This document shows positions 41,658 through 49,900 of a stretch of 64,000 bases of DNA, one piece after another. Each line of letters starts with the position of its first letter. Position 1 is the first letter of the stretch. The stretch is from Paenibacillus silvisoli (GTDB taxonomy: Bacteria; Bacillota; Bacilli; Paenibacillales; Paenibacillaceae): assembly GCF_030866765.1 (NCBI RefSeq), contig NZ_CP133017.1:2524001-2588000 (forward strand), read 5' to 3'. The notes beneath the pieces are model-generated. The model saw only the letters and a program-made list of their open reading frames with translations. It made no database searches and had not been told where the DNA came from. The translations under genes were made by a program, and so were the position numbers.

Positions 41658-42272
41658 ATGGCAGACGTAAAACTCGCTGTCATTTATTACAGCTCGACAG
41701 GCACGAATTATCAGTTGGCGCAATGGGCTGTTGACGGAGGGAAAGAAGCGGGCGCCGAGGTGAAGCTGTTCAAGGTTCCCGAGCTCGCGCCTCAAGCCGT
41801 CATTGATGGCAATCCCGCTTGGAAAGCGCATGTGGAAGCGACGGCAGATGTACCCGTAGCGACGCCGGACGACATCGCGTGGGCAGATGCCATTATTTTT
41901 AGCACGCCGACTCGTTTCGGCAACATGGCCTCGCAGATGAAGCAATTTTTGGATACGACCGGCGGGATTTGGTTTCACGGGAAGACGGTCAATAAAGTCG
42001 TCAGCGCGATGACATCCGCCCAGAACGCGCATGGCGGTCAAGAGGCCACGATACTGTCGCTCTATACGAGCATGTATCATTGGGGTGCTATCATTGCCGC
42101 TCCAGGCTACACGGATCCCGTCCTGTTCGGTGCCGGCGGAAATCCATACGGAACGAGCGTATCCATCGACCAAGACGGCAAAATGAAAGAGGACGTTCAA
42201 GCAGCCGTCATTCACCAAGCTAAACGTACGGTTACGATCGCGCAGTGGGTGAAAAACGGCCAGCAAGGGTAA
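41658..42272 (+). CDS. wrbA: NAD(P)H:quinone oxidoreductase, WrbA family
   Basis: Flavodoxin-fold FMN enzyme carrying two-electron reduction of quinones. Seen: IYYSSTGTNYQLAQWAVDGGKEAG (FMN phosphate loop), ADAIIFSTPTRFGNMASQMKQFLD, and the WrbA-type HGGQEATILSLYTSMYHWGAIIAAPGY. 204 aa. SD GGAGGT precedes ATG. 90 bp separate it from the pirin gene and contain a weak TAAAAT, but read-through from doxX is likely. A terminator follows. Confidence 0.93.
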   Translation: MADVKLAVIYYSSTGTNYQLAQWAVDGGKEAGAEVKLFKVPELAPQAVIDGNPAWKAHVEATADVPVATPDDIAWADAIIFSTPTRFGNMASQMKQFLDTTGGIWFHGKTVNKVVSAMTSAQNAHGGQEATILSLYTSMYHWGAIIAAPGYTDPVLFGAGGNPYGTSVSIDQDGKMKEDVQAAVIHQAKRTVTIAQWVKNGQQG

Positions 42273-42284
42273 TACACCCGGTAT

Positions 42285-42312
42285 AACCTCCGATGATAAG
42301 TCGGAGGTTTTT
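42285..42312 (+). terminator. Terminator of the doxX-pirin-wrbA cluster
   Basis: AACCTCCGA (42285-42293) pairs with TCGGAGGTT (42301-42309), 7-nt loop, T-run after. Confidence 0.88.
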
Positions 42313-42747
42313 AACGTTGGTTTCTGTTCATTTGCGGGTTGCACTTATTGTATAATCGGCTGCCGGATGTTCGCGAGTGACCGGACGGCGCCTCAGATGC
42401 CCCTCTTGAAATCATAATAAGGCGTCCGCGACGATTCTTCCGCTTCCGTTGCTCAAATTGACTCACAAACGCCGCCGGAGCTCTAATTGGATTCACCGCT
42501 GCAACGATGTGTCGGGTAAGCACTTCAATTTTCTCTACTATATAATAGAAGAAACTTTTTAGAGCAAAAGCTTTACAGTAATGAAGCTACAACCCAGATA
42601 TGCGTCAACGCGGTAAAGCTACATTACGGCAGGGCGGCTTCCTATTAAAAGTTGTACGCTTCTTTCTCCATATAAGGTATGATCTACATATCGGTGTCAT
42701 TTGGACGATTCCGATGATTTGGCGAAAAGGAAAGGGAGCGGAAACGA
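42313..42747. other. 435-bp gap before the hydroxyacid dehydrogenase gene
   Basis: No supported gene. Several TATAAT-like hexamers (42350, 42540 regions) lack good -35 partners. A minus-strand frame of 70 codons (42311-42523), rich in Arg, Ser and Asn and without SD, is not called. A good SD (GGAAAGGGAGCGG) precedes the next gene. Confidence 0.4.
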
Positions 42748-43704
42748 ATGAAAATTGTCGTACTCGACGGGTTCACGTTGAACCCCGGCGATTTGGATTG
42801 GAACGAACTGGAGCAGCTTGGCGAGCTGGTCGTTTATGACCGCACCGCCCGCGAAGATATCGTCGGCAGAGCAGCCGGCGCGGAGGTCGTGCTGACGAAC
42901 AAAACGCCGCTTTCGGCGGAAACGATCCGCAGCTTGCCGGAGCTACGGTACATCGGCGTACTGGCTACCGGGTATAATATCGTCGATACGAAGGCGGCTG
43001 CGGAGCAGGGCGTTACGGTAACGAACGTACCGGATTACAGCACGCATTCGGTCGTGCAGCTCGTATTCGCGCTGTTGATGGAGCATGCCTATCACGCAGG
43101 CGCGCACAGCAGCGCCGTACATAACGGCCGTTGGTCGGCCGGACCGGATTTCTCGTTCTCGCTTCACCCGCTCATGGAGCTGGCAGGGAAAACGATCGGG
43201 ATGATCGGTTACGGCCAAATCGGCCAGCAGGTAGCCAAAGCAGCGCTCGCGTTCGGCATGAACGTGATCGTACATACGCGGACGGAAAAGTCGGTACCGG
43301 GATTGGAAGCCGTTCGATTCGTTCCGATCGATGAATTGTTCCGGTCATCGGATATCGTCACGCTGCACTGTCCGCTCACGCCCGATACGACGGAAGTCGT
43401 GAATGCGCGAACTCTCGGCCTGATGAAACGGACGGCATTGCTGATCAATACGGCGCGCGGCGGTCATATCCACGAGCAGGACTTGGCGGATGCGCTGAAC
43501 GGCGGCCGCATTGCCGGAGCCGGGCTGGATGTGCTCAGCGTAGAGCCGCCGGCGATTGACAATCCGCTTCTCCGAGCGGCGAACTGCGTCATTACGCCCC
43601 ATATCGGCTGGGCTACCGTGGAAGCGCGGCGCAGGCTGATGGCGATCGCATCCGCCAACCTGCGTTCGTTCCAGTTAGGCGACGTTCGCAACCGGGTCAA
43701 TTAA
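42748..43704 (+). CDS. D-2-hydroxyacid dehydrogenase (glycerate/hydroxypyruvate reductase-like)
   Basis: NAD(P)-dependent dehydrogenase of the D-isomer-specific family. Seen: NKTPLSAETI, GVLATGYNIVDT (substrate loop), NAD motif GMIGYGQIGQQVA (about residues 150-162), catalytic Arg in NTARGG, Glu in DVLSVEPP, and His in TPHIGWAT. 318 aa. Closest pattern is hydroxypyruvate/glyoxylate reductase. It lies 4 nt before lrgA, so enzyme and LrgAB are co-expressed; see findings. Confidence 0.88.
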   Translation: MKIVVLDGFTLNPGDLDWNELEQLGELVVYDRTAREDIVGRAAGAEVVLTNKTPLSAETIRSLPELRYIGVLATGYNIVDTKAAAEQGVTVTNVPDYSTHSVVQLVFALLMEHAYHAGAHSSAVHNGRWSAGPDFSFSLHPLMELAGKTIGMIGYGQIGQQVAKAALAFGMNVIVHTRTEKSVPGLEAVRFVPIDELFRSSDIVTLHCPLTPDTTEVVNARTLGLMKRTALLINTARGGHIHEQDLADALNGGRIAGAGLDVLSVEPPAIDNPLLRAANCVITPHIGWATVEARRRLMAIASANLRSFQLGDVRNRVN

Positions 43705-43708
43705 TCCG

Positions 43709-44068
43709 ATGCGGGGATTAAGCATTATTATCGGCTTTGACGGGCTGGGCTGGCTGCTGCATCGCTTCGCCGGCGTTCCGCTTCCGTCGCATGTTCTGGG
43801 GCTGCTGCTGCTGACAGCAGCTTTATTTTTGCAAATCGTGAAGCTTGAATGGGTGGAAGAAAGCGCGACCTTCTTAACGAAGCATATGATGCTCTTCTTT
43901 GTGCCCCTCTTGGCAGGGGCGGCCGCATTCGTGCCCGTTGTCGGCTCTTCTTGGCTCGCGGCCATTGTCAGCTTGACAGCCGGTACGTTAGCGATTCTGC
44001 TCGTTACCGGATTGGCCACGAAACGGCTCGTTCAGCGGTCGAAGGGAAGTGCGTCCGATGACAGCTGA
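43709..44068 (+). CDS. lrgA: LrgA/CidA family membrane protein
   Basis: 119 aa, four hydrophobic segments. Seen: PLPSHVLGLLLLTAALFLQIVKLEWVEESATFLTKHMMLFFVPLLAGA, the LrgA pattern (PSHVLGLLLL, FFVPxxxG). Holin-like in older literature, now viewed as one half of an organic-acid (pyruvate, glycolate) transporter with LrgB. No SD precedes ATG 43709, so translation probably depends on coupling with the upstream dehydrogenase. Overlaps lrgB by 11 nt. Confidence 0.88.
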   Translation: MRGLSIIIGFDGLGWLLHRFAGVPLPSHVLGLLLLTAALFLQIVKLEWVEESATFLTKHMMLFFVPLLAGAAAFVPVVGSSWLAAIVSLTAGTLAILLVTGLATKRLVQRSKGSASDDS

Positions 44069-44747
44069 TCGATTTGCCGACCCAATGTTCGGCACGGTAT
44101 TGACGGTGGGCGCCTATGTGCTGGCCGTCTTGATTAGACGGCGGCTGATTTGGCTGCACCCGCTGCTCAGCGCTCCGCTTATCGTCTACGGGGTACTGCA
44201 GCTCGGGGAAATACCGATTGCCGATTACCGGGAAGGCGGCGATATGGTTTCGTTCTTTCTTGGACCTGCTACGGTGGCGATGGCCATTCCGTTGTATAAA
44301 CACGCTATTCGGCTGAAGCATATGCTGCCGTCCCTGCTTGCCGGCGCTCTAGTCGGCAGCGCGGTCGGCATCGTCATCAACGGCTTGTCCGTACTGCTGC
44401 TAGGCGGAACGGAATCGCTTCTTCGCTCGGCTCTGCCAAAATCGGTGACGACAGCGGTAGCCGTCGACTTGTCCGGCTGGCTCGGCGGGTCGCCGGAATT
44501 AACGGCCGCGCTGACGGTGCTGACCGGTCTCGTCGGCAGCGTCGCCGGTCCGCCGCTGCTGCGGCTTTGCCGGGTCGACGGCGTCATTGCTTCCTCCATC
44601 GCGATCGGCGCCGCGGCGCATGGGATCGGCTCGGCGAAGCTGCTGTCCGAGTCGGAGGAACAAGGCGGCTTAAGCGGCTTTTCCATGGCCGCGTGCGCAG
44701 TATTTACGCCGGTTCTTTTGCTGCCGGTACACGCCTGGTTGCTCTGA
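44058..44747 (+). CDS. lrgB: LrgB/CidB family membrane protein
   Basis: 229 aa, about seven hydrophobic segments. Seen: IRRRLIWLHPLLSAPLIVYGVLQ, FFLGPATVAMAIPLYKH, the PKSVTTAVAVDLSGWLGGSPELTAALTVLTGLVG core and GAAAHGIGSAKLLSESEEQGGLSGFSMA. Partner of LrgA. ATG 44058 is about 9 nt after GGGAAG; GTG 44049 is an in-frame alternative. End of a three-gene operon; no clear terminator seen after it. Confidence 0.9.
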   Translation: MTADRFADPMFGTVLTVGAYVLAVLIRRRLIWLHPLLSAPLIVYGVLQLGEIPIADYREGGDMVSFFLGPATVAMAIPLYKHAIRLKHMLPSLLAGALVGSAVGIVINGLSVLLLGGTESLLRSALPKSVTTAVAVDLSGWLGGSPELTAALTVLTGLVGSVAGPPLLRLCRVDGVIASSIAIGAAAHGIGSAKLLSESEEQGGLSGFSMAACAVFTPVLLLPVHAWLL

Positions 44748-44856
44748 TTTTCGAACATTTTCGCTCTTTTTCATGTTATCTTAAGGTTTGTCCATTTATT
44801 ATCTGGTATAGTGACACAGAAGCGTTACCGATTTCCAAATGCTGAAGGGAGTTTTC

Positions 44857-46020
44857 ATGTTGAACGAGAAAGAGAAACAAGTAAATAACGAGAATGAGCT
44901 CGAGCTAGAGGCTGTAGAACAGAATGCGAAAGACGATGCCCGCGTCTACTCGAGAAGAGAATCCGAAGCGCCAGAAATGGAGCTTGCCGATTCGGATATA
45001 GACGAAGCGCTTGAAGACGATGAGGAAGAGGAAGCCGAGAAGCGCCGCGAGACTGCAACGGCTGCTGCGGCACCTGCGGCTAAGAGCGGCGGCAGAGCAT
45101 GGATGTACATTTCCATCGGACTTGCGCTCGTGCTTCTGGTCACGCTGATTTCGCCGTTCGGCGGCAAAGGCAGCAACGAAACCGTCGGTTCGGTTAACGG
45201 CGTAGCGATTTCGAAGGATCAGCTGTATGACGAAATGGTGAAGCTTGGCGGCCAGCAAACGCTGGATAACTTGATTCAGGACGAGCTGATCAAGCAGGCG
45301 GCGGACGATGCCGGCATCACGGTTACCGATGCTGACGTGGACGCGGAAATCGCGAATATCAAGAAGCATTTCCCATCCGATGCCGATTTCGAATCTGCTC
45401 TCATGCAGGCGAACATGACGCTGGACGATCTGAAGAAACAAACGCCGATGCAGCTCCGCATCAAGAAGCTGCTCGAGCCGCAAGCGAAAGTTACCGAAGA
45501 GGACATTAAAAAATATTTCGACGAGAACAAGGCGTCCTTCGACGAGCCTGAGCAAGTGAAGGCTTCGCACATTTTGGTGGCGACGAAGGAAGAAGCGGAT
45601 GCAATCGAGAAGCAGCTGAAGGAAGGCGCGGATTTCGCGGCGCTGGCGAAGGAGAAATCGACGGACCCGGGCAGCAAGGATAACGGCGGCGACCTCGGCT
45701 TCTTCGGCAAAGGCGAAATGGACCCGGCTTTCGAAGAAGCGGCGTTCAAGCTGAAGAAAGACGAGATCAGCGAACCGATTAAGACGCAATTCGGCTACCA
45801 CATCATCAAGGGCGTCGAACACAAGGAAGCGAAAGCGGCTACGCTGGACGAGAAGAAAGCGGAAATCAAAGACACGCTGATTTCGCAAAAAATTCAGGAG
45901 CTCTCCCCGACTTGGCTGGAGGATCTGAAGAGCAAAGCGCAAATTACGAACACGCTTGCAGACGCAGCCGCGCCAACGGAAGAAGCGCCGGCAGCGAATG
46001 CGGGAACGAACGGACAATAA
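44857..46020 (+). CDS. Membrane-anchored peptidyl-prolyl isomerase (parvulin/SurA-PrsA type)
   Basis: Extracytoplasmic folding factor. Seen: a strongly acidic cytoplasmic N-terminus ([19 protein letters not shown]), a single membrane anchor at about residues 84-103 ([20 protein letters not shown]), a SurA-N-like chaperone domain ([27 protein letters not shown]...), a parvulin domain ([56 protein letters not shown]) and an Ala/Pro-rich tail. 387 aa. Unlike PrsA it has no lipobox. GAAGGGAG sets ATG 44857; ATG 44839 has no SD. Terminator follows. Confidence 0.9.
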   Translation: MLNEKEKQVNNENELELEAVEQNAKDDARVYSRRESEAPEMELADSDIDEALEDDEEEEAEKRRETATAAAAPAAKSGGRAWMYISIGLALVLLVTLISPFGGKGSNETVGSVNGVAISKDQLYDEMVKLGGQQTLDNLIQDELIKQAADDAGITVTDADVDAEIANIKKHFPSDADFESALMQANMTLDDLKKQTPMQLRIKKLLEPQAKVTEEDIKKYFDENKASFDEPEQVKASHILVATKEEADAIEKQLKEGADFAALAKEKSTDPGSKDNGGDLGFFGKGEMDPAFEEAAFKLKKDEISEPIKTQFGYHIIKGVEHKEAKAATLDEKKAEIKDTLISQKIQELSPTWLEDLKSKAQITNTLADAAAPTEEAPAANAGTNGQ

Positions 46021-46041
46021 TTTAAGCGTCAAACGGAAAAT

Positions 46042-46087
46042 GACGATCGCACAGGCATAATTTGGCCTGGGGCGGTCGTCTTTTTTT
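46042..46087 (+). terminator. Terminator after the parvulin gene
   Basis: GACGATCGC (46042-46050) pairs with GCGGTCGTC (46072-46080) with one wobble; an inner CAGGC/GCCTG helix extends it; eight T follow. Confidence 0.88.
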
Positions 46088-46184
46088 GTGGCACAATAGG
46101 GACGTGAAACCCAGTGACCGCAACATTTCGCGGCTCTCCCGTAACCTGTTTGTCAGTTTTTCTAACATGTATAGATAGAAAATC

Positions 46185-46235
46185 TTTACAAGTGTTCAAA
46201 ATGTGTTTTACAAATGTTTAAAATCGTTGTATTAT
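46185..46235 (+). promoter_or_regulatory. oppA promoter with 22-bp tandem repeats
   Basis: TTTACA (46207-46212), 17-bp spacer, TATTAT (46230-46235). The -35 box heads the second of two direct repeats, TTTACAAGTGTTCAAAAT (from 46185) and TTTACAAATGTTTAAAAT (from 46207), 22 bp apart (two helical turns), suggesting cooperative regulator binding. Confidence 0.65.
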
Positions 46236-46288
46236 TGGCTACGGGTTTAAAAAAATAAACTAAAGTAACATGGAGGCGGGCTCAAAGA

Positions 46289-47914
46289 ATGAAGAAGAAA
46301 ATGCTAGTTCTAGTTTCACTCATGCTTGTCCTGACAGGCGTGCTCTCTGCCTGCGGTAAGAGCGGATCGGGCAGCGATCAGACGTTCCGTATGAACCTGA
46401 CGACTGAACCGCCTAGTCTCGATGTTGCGCAAGCTCAGGACCAAGTTTCCTTTACAGTCCTGAACGGCCTTTTCGAAGGTCTGACGCGCATGGATAAAGA
46501 TGGAAACATCGTTCCTGGCGTTGCTGAGAAATGGGATGTATCCGAAGACGGCAAAAAATTCACGTTCCACCTTCGCGACAACGCGAAATGGTCGAACGGC
46601 GATCCAGTAACGGCTGCTGACTTCGAAAACTCCTGGAAACGCACGTTGGATCCTAAGCTAAACCCACCGGCACCATATGCATACCAGCTCTACTACATCA
46701 AAAATGCACAAAACTACAACATCGAAGCGGACAACCCTGACCACATCAGCGACCCTGCACAAGTCGGCGTTAAAGCAATCGATGACAAAACGCTTGAAGT
46801 TGAGTTGGAAAACCCAACGCCATACTTCTTGAACATTGCAGCGTTCTTCACTGCATATCCAGTACACAAAGACGCTCAATTTGCTGAAGCGAAAGACTAC
46901 ATCAGCAACGGACCTTTCAAAATGGCATCGTGGAAACACGGCGACTCCATCGAGCTTGTTCCAAACGAAAACTACTGGGACAAAGACAGCATCAAGCTGA
47001 CTAGCGTTAAGTTCTCGATGGTTAAAGATCCGAACACTGAGCTTAGCATGTATAAAACAGGCAAGCTTGACTGGGCTGGCGCGCCAACTGGTTCCATTCC
47101 GCCAGAACAAATCGCGAAGTTCAAAGAAGAGAACAACGCAGAGCTTAACATCAAGCCAATCGCAAGCACGTACTACTACAACTTCAACAACGATAAGAAG
47201 CCTTTCAACAACGTAAAAGTACGTAAGGCTCTGTCGATGGCGATCAACCGTACGGACATCGTTGAGAAAATCACTAAAGCGGGTCAAGTGCCTGCATTCG
47301 GTTTCGTATCCGGCGGTATCCACGGCGTAACCGGCGAATACCGTTCCGAAGTGAAAGACTCCGAGTACTTCCAAGAAAACGTTGAAGAAGCGAAGAAATT
47401 GCTTGCTGAAGGTCTTCAAGAAGAAGGCATGACTGCAATGCCTGAGTTCTCGCTGACATTCAACGAAGGTTCGCACAAAATCATCGCTGAAGCAATCGCG
47501 AACATGTGGAAAGAAAACCTTGGCATCACTGCTAAGCTTGAAGTTCAAGAATGGAAGATCTTCCTGAAAAACCGTCAAAGCTTGAACTATGACGTTGCAC
47601 GTGCTGGTTGGGGTGCTGACTACAACGATCCAATGACGTTCATCGACATGTTCACATCCAAAGGCGGCAACAACGACATCGGCTTCAAAAACCCTGAATA
47701 CGATGCGCTTGTTAAAGAAGCATACTCCACTAACGATCAGCAAAAGCGCGTAGACGCAATGGCTAAAGCGGAAAAAATCCTGATTGGCGACAATCAAGCG
47801 ATCATGCCGATTTACTACTACACTTCCGCGCAACTGATCAAGCCTTACGTGAAAAACTTCGCGGTTGACTATAGCGGCAACATCGACTATAGCCACATCA
47901 CGATCGAAAAATAA
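46289..47914 (+). CDS. oppA: Oligopeptide ABC transporter substrate-binding lipoprotein
   Basis: Captures oligopeptides for import. Seen: signal peptide with lipobox LSAC (about residues 18-21), then a class C (family 5) binding protein: TEPPSLDVAQAQD, FEGLTRMDKDGNIVPGVAEKWDVSEDGKKFTFHLRDNAKWSNGDPVTA, FNNVKVRKALSMAINRTDIVEK, WGADYNDPMTFIDMF. 541 aa. Codon use is less GC-rich than the rest of the operon, as expected for a highly expressed gene. SD GGAGG. A strong hairpin lies between it and oppB. Confidence 0.95.
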   Translation: MKKKMLVLVSLMLVLTGVLSACGKSGSGSDQTFRMNLTTEPPSLDVAQAQDQVSFTVLNGLFEGLTRMDKDGNIVPGVAEKWDVSEDGKKFTFHLRDNAKWSNGDPVTAADFENSWKRTLDPKLNPPAPYAYQLYYIKNAQNYNIEADNPDHISDPAQVGVKAIDDKTLEVELENPTPYFLNIAAFFTAYPVHKDAQFAEAKDYISNGPFKMASWKHGDSIELVPNENYWDKDSIKLTSVKFSMVKDPNTELSMYKTGKLDWAGAPTGSIPPEQIAKFKEENNAELNIKPIASTYYYNFNNDKKPFNNVKVRKALSMAINRTDIVEKITKAGQVPAFGFVSGGIHGVTGEYRSEVKDSEYFQENVEEAKKLLAEGLQEEGMTAMPEFSLTFNEGSHKIIAEAIANMWKENLGITAKLEVQEWKIFLKNRQSLNYDVARAGWGADYNDPMTFIDMFTSKGGNNDIGFKNPEYDALVKEAYSTNDQQKRVDAMAKAEKILIGDNQAIMPIYYYTSAQLIKPYVKNFAVDYSGNIDYSHITIEK

Positions 47915-47945
47915 TAAGTTAAAAGCAAGAAAAATTTAGGGGTAT

Positions 47946-47976
47946 AGGGATATATATGGCTCCCATATATATCCCT
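47946..47976 (+). terminator. Intercistronic hairpin between oppA and oppB
   Basis: Perfect 14-bp inverted repeat, AGGGATATATATGG against CCATATATATCCCT, 3-nt loop, no T-run. More likely a 3' stabiliser of the oppA message, or a partial attenuator, than a full terminator; it would give excess OppA over the membrane subunits. Confidence 0.7.
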
Positions 47977-48001
47977 TCTCCATTGATTGGGGGGGCTTGG
48001 G

Positions 48002-48937
48002 ATGGCTCGGTATTTAGGTGGTAAGATCGTTAATATTTTTGTTTCGCTGCTCATTCTAGCCACCGCAACCTTTTTCTTGATGAAGGCTGTCCCAGGGGAC
48101 CCTTTCACGCAAGAAAAAGCGATTCCGCCGGAAATCAAAGCCAACATTATGGCTCATTACGGCTTGGATAAACCGCTGGGTATGCAGTATTTGATTTACA
48201 TGAAGAAATTGTTCGTGCTTGACTTGGGCGAATCAATGAAGAGCTCGAACCGTACGGTAACAAGCATCATTACGGACTCATTCGGCACATCCTTCAAGAT
48301 CGGTATCATTGCAATCATCGTATCGGTTATTGTCGGGATTTATCTTGGCATGATGGCCGCTTTGCGGCATAAGAAGTTTATCGATAACTTTTTCATGTTT
48401 ATTGCGGTACTTGGAATTTCGGTTCCAAGCTTTGTTGTAGGTTCCATGATTCAATATTTCCTTGGCGTTAAATTCCCAATTTTTACCGTTGCAGGGCTGG
48501 AAGGACCGCTTGACTACGTGCTTCCGACGATTGCTCTGTCGACACTTCCTATCGCATTCATCGCGAGGCTGACTCGCTCGACCATGCTCGAGGTTCTTAC
48601 CTCGGACTATATTCGTACTGCAAAAGCTAAAGGTCTCACTCCGCATGCCGTTTTGTGGCAGCACGGTCTGCGTAACGGTATTTTGCCGGTCGTCACTTAC
48701 CTTGGTCCGATGACAGCAAATATCATTACGGGCTCCGTTGTTGTCGAACAGATCTTCGGTCTTCCGGGTCTGGGCGCGTATTTTGTCGAAAGTATCTCGA
48801 ACCGTGACTATACGCTCATCATGGGGATTACGATCTTCTACGCCGTCATTTTGATGGCAGCGCGTTTCGTAACGGACGTCTTGTATATCTTTGTTGATCC
48901 GCGCATCAAAATCAGTGGAGGTGTTGTTAAGAGATGA
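48002..48937 (+). CDS. oppB: Oligopeptide ABC transporter permease OppB
   Basis: Integral membrane subunit with six segments, 311 aa. Seen: N-terminal VNIFVSLLILATATFFLMKAVPGDPF, and the EAA loop contacting the ATPase, SDYIRTAKAKGLTPHAVLWQHGLRNGILPVV, as in family 5 importers. ATG 48002 follows a G-run SD; the in-frame TTG at 47987 precedes it. Overlaps oppC by 4 nt. Confidence 0.95.
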   Translation: MARYLGGKIVNIFVSLLILATATFFLMKAVPGDPFTQEKAIPPEIKANIMAHYGLDKPLGMQYLIYMKKLFVLDLGESMKSSNRTVTSIITDSFGTSFKIGIIAIIVSVIVGIYLGMMAALRHKKFIDNFFMFIAVLGISVPSFVVGSMIQYFLGVKFPIFTVAGLEGPLDYVLPTIALSTLPIAFIARLTRSTMLEVLTSDYIRTAKAKGLTPHAVLWQHGLRNGILPVVTYLGPMTANIITGSVVVEQIFGLPGLGAYFVESISNRDYTLIMGITIFYAVILMAARFVTDVLYIFVDPRIKISGGVVKR

Positions 48938-49881
48938 GTGCTCTACTGAAAGATGTAAAGCTCAGCGAAGAAGCGGAAAAATCTCCATTCGAGAAGCTGC
49001 CGCAGCGGCATAAAGAGTCTGAGGTCATCACGGCGCCAAGCCGTTCCACGTTCCAAGAGAACTGGGGCCGTCTGAAGAAAAACAAATTCGCGATGACCGG
49101 GATGTACGTCCTGATCGCCATGATAATTTTGGCGATTGTTTGTCCGATCCTGTCGCCGTATAATTCATATACAAACGACTTGGACAATCAGTTCGCCGCT
49201 CCTTCGGCTGCGCACTGGTTCGGCACGGATAATCTGGGCCGCGACTTGTTCACGCGCGCATGGATGGGCGTTCGGATTTCCTTGGTCGTTGGTTTTACGG
49301 CTGCATTCATCGATCTCGTGATCGGCGTCGTTTACGGCGGCATTATGGGCTTCGCCGGCAAACGCGTCGGCAACGCGATGAACAAGCTTGCTGAAGTGCT
49401 GTACGCGATTCCTCATCTGCTCGTCGTTATCCTGCTTGGCGTCGTTATGGGTTCCGGTTTGACGACCATTATTATCGCCTTGTCGATTACGGGCTGGATT
49501 ACGATGTCCTGGATCGTTCGCGGTCAAATTCTACAGCTTCAAAACCAAGAGTACGTTCTTGCGGCGCAATCGATGGGCGCAAGCGGCTCGCGCATTTTGT
49601 TCAAGCATTTGATTCCGAATACACTCGGTCCGATTATCGTTACCGTTACGTTGTCGGTACCGTCCGCTATATTTGCTGAAGCCTTCCTAAGCTTCTTGGG
49701 TCTTGGCGTTCAGTCGCCGGCGGCATCTCTCGGTACGTTGATTGGGGAGGCCATTCAAACATGGACGCTGTATCCATGGCTGATGATTATCCCGGCATCT
49801 CTGCTTTGTATTACCATGCTTGCCTTCAACATTTTCGGTGACGGTCTGCAAGACGCGTTCGATCCGAAAATGAAAAAATAA
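48934..49881 (+). CDS. oppC: Oligopeptide ABC transporter permease OppC
   Basis: Second permease, 315 aa, with the long cytoplasmic N-terminus usual for OppC, the DNQFAAPSAAHWFGTDNLGRDLFTRAWMGVRISL signature (HWFGTDNLGRD), and the EAA loop VLAAQSMGASGSRILFKHLIPNTLGPIIV. GGAGGTG is present upstream; start overlaps the oppB stop (ATGA). Confidence 0.95.
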   Translation: MSALLKDVKLSEEAEKSPFEKLPQRHKESEVITAPSRSTFQENWGRLKKNKFAMTGMYVLIAMIILAIVCPILSPYNSYTNDLDNQFAAPSAAHWFGTDNLGRDLFTRAWMGVRISLVVGFTAAFIDLVIGVVYGGIMGFAGKRVGNAMNKLAEVLYAIPHLLVVILLGVVMGSGLTTIIIALSITGWITMSWIVRGQILQLQNQEYVLAAQSMGASGSRILFKHLIPNTLGPIIVTVTLSVPSAIFAEAFLSFLGLGVQSPAASLGTLIGEAIQTWTLYPWLMIIPASLLCITMLAFNIFGDGLQDAFDPKMKK

Positions 49882-49900
49882 ACGGCACGGGAGTGAGCTT

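Noticed and set aside
42311-42523. 70-codon minus-strand frame before the hydroxyacid dehydrogenase gene
   Set aside because: No SD, low-complexity Arg/Ser/Asn composition and overlap with the wrbA terminator; no homology could be recognised.
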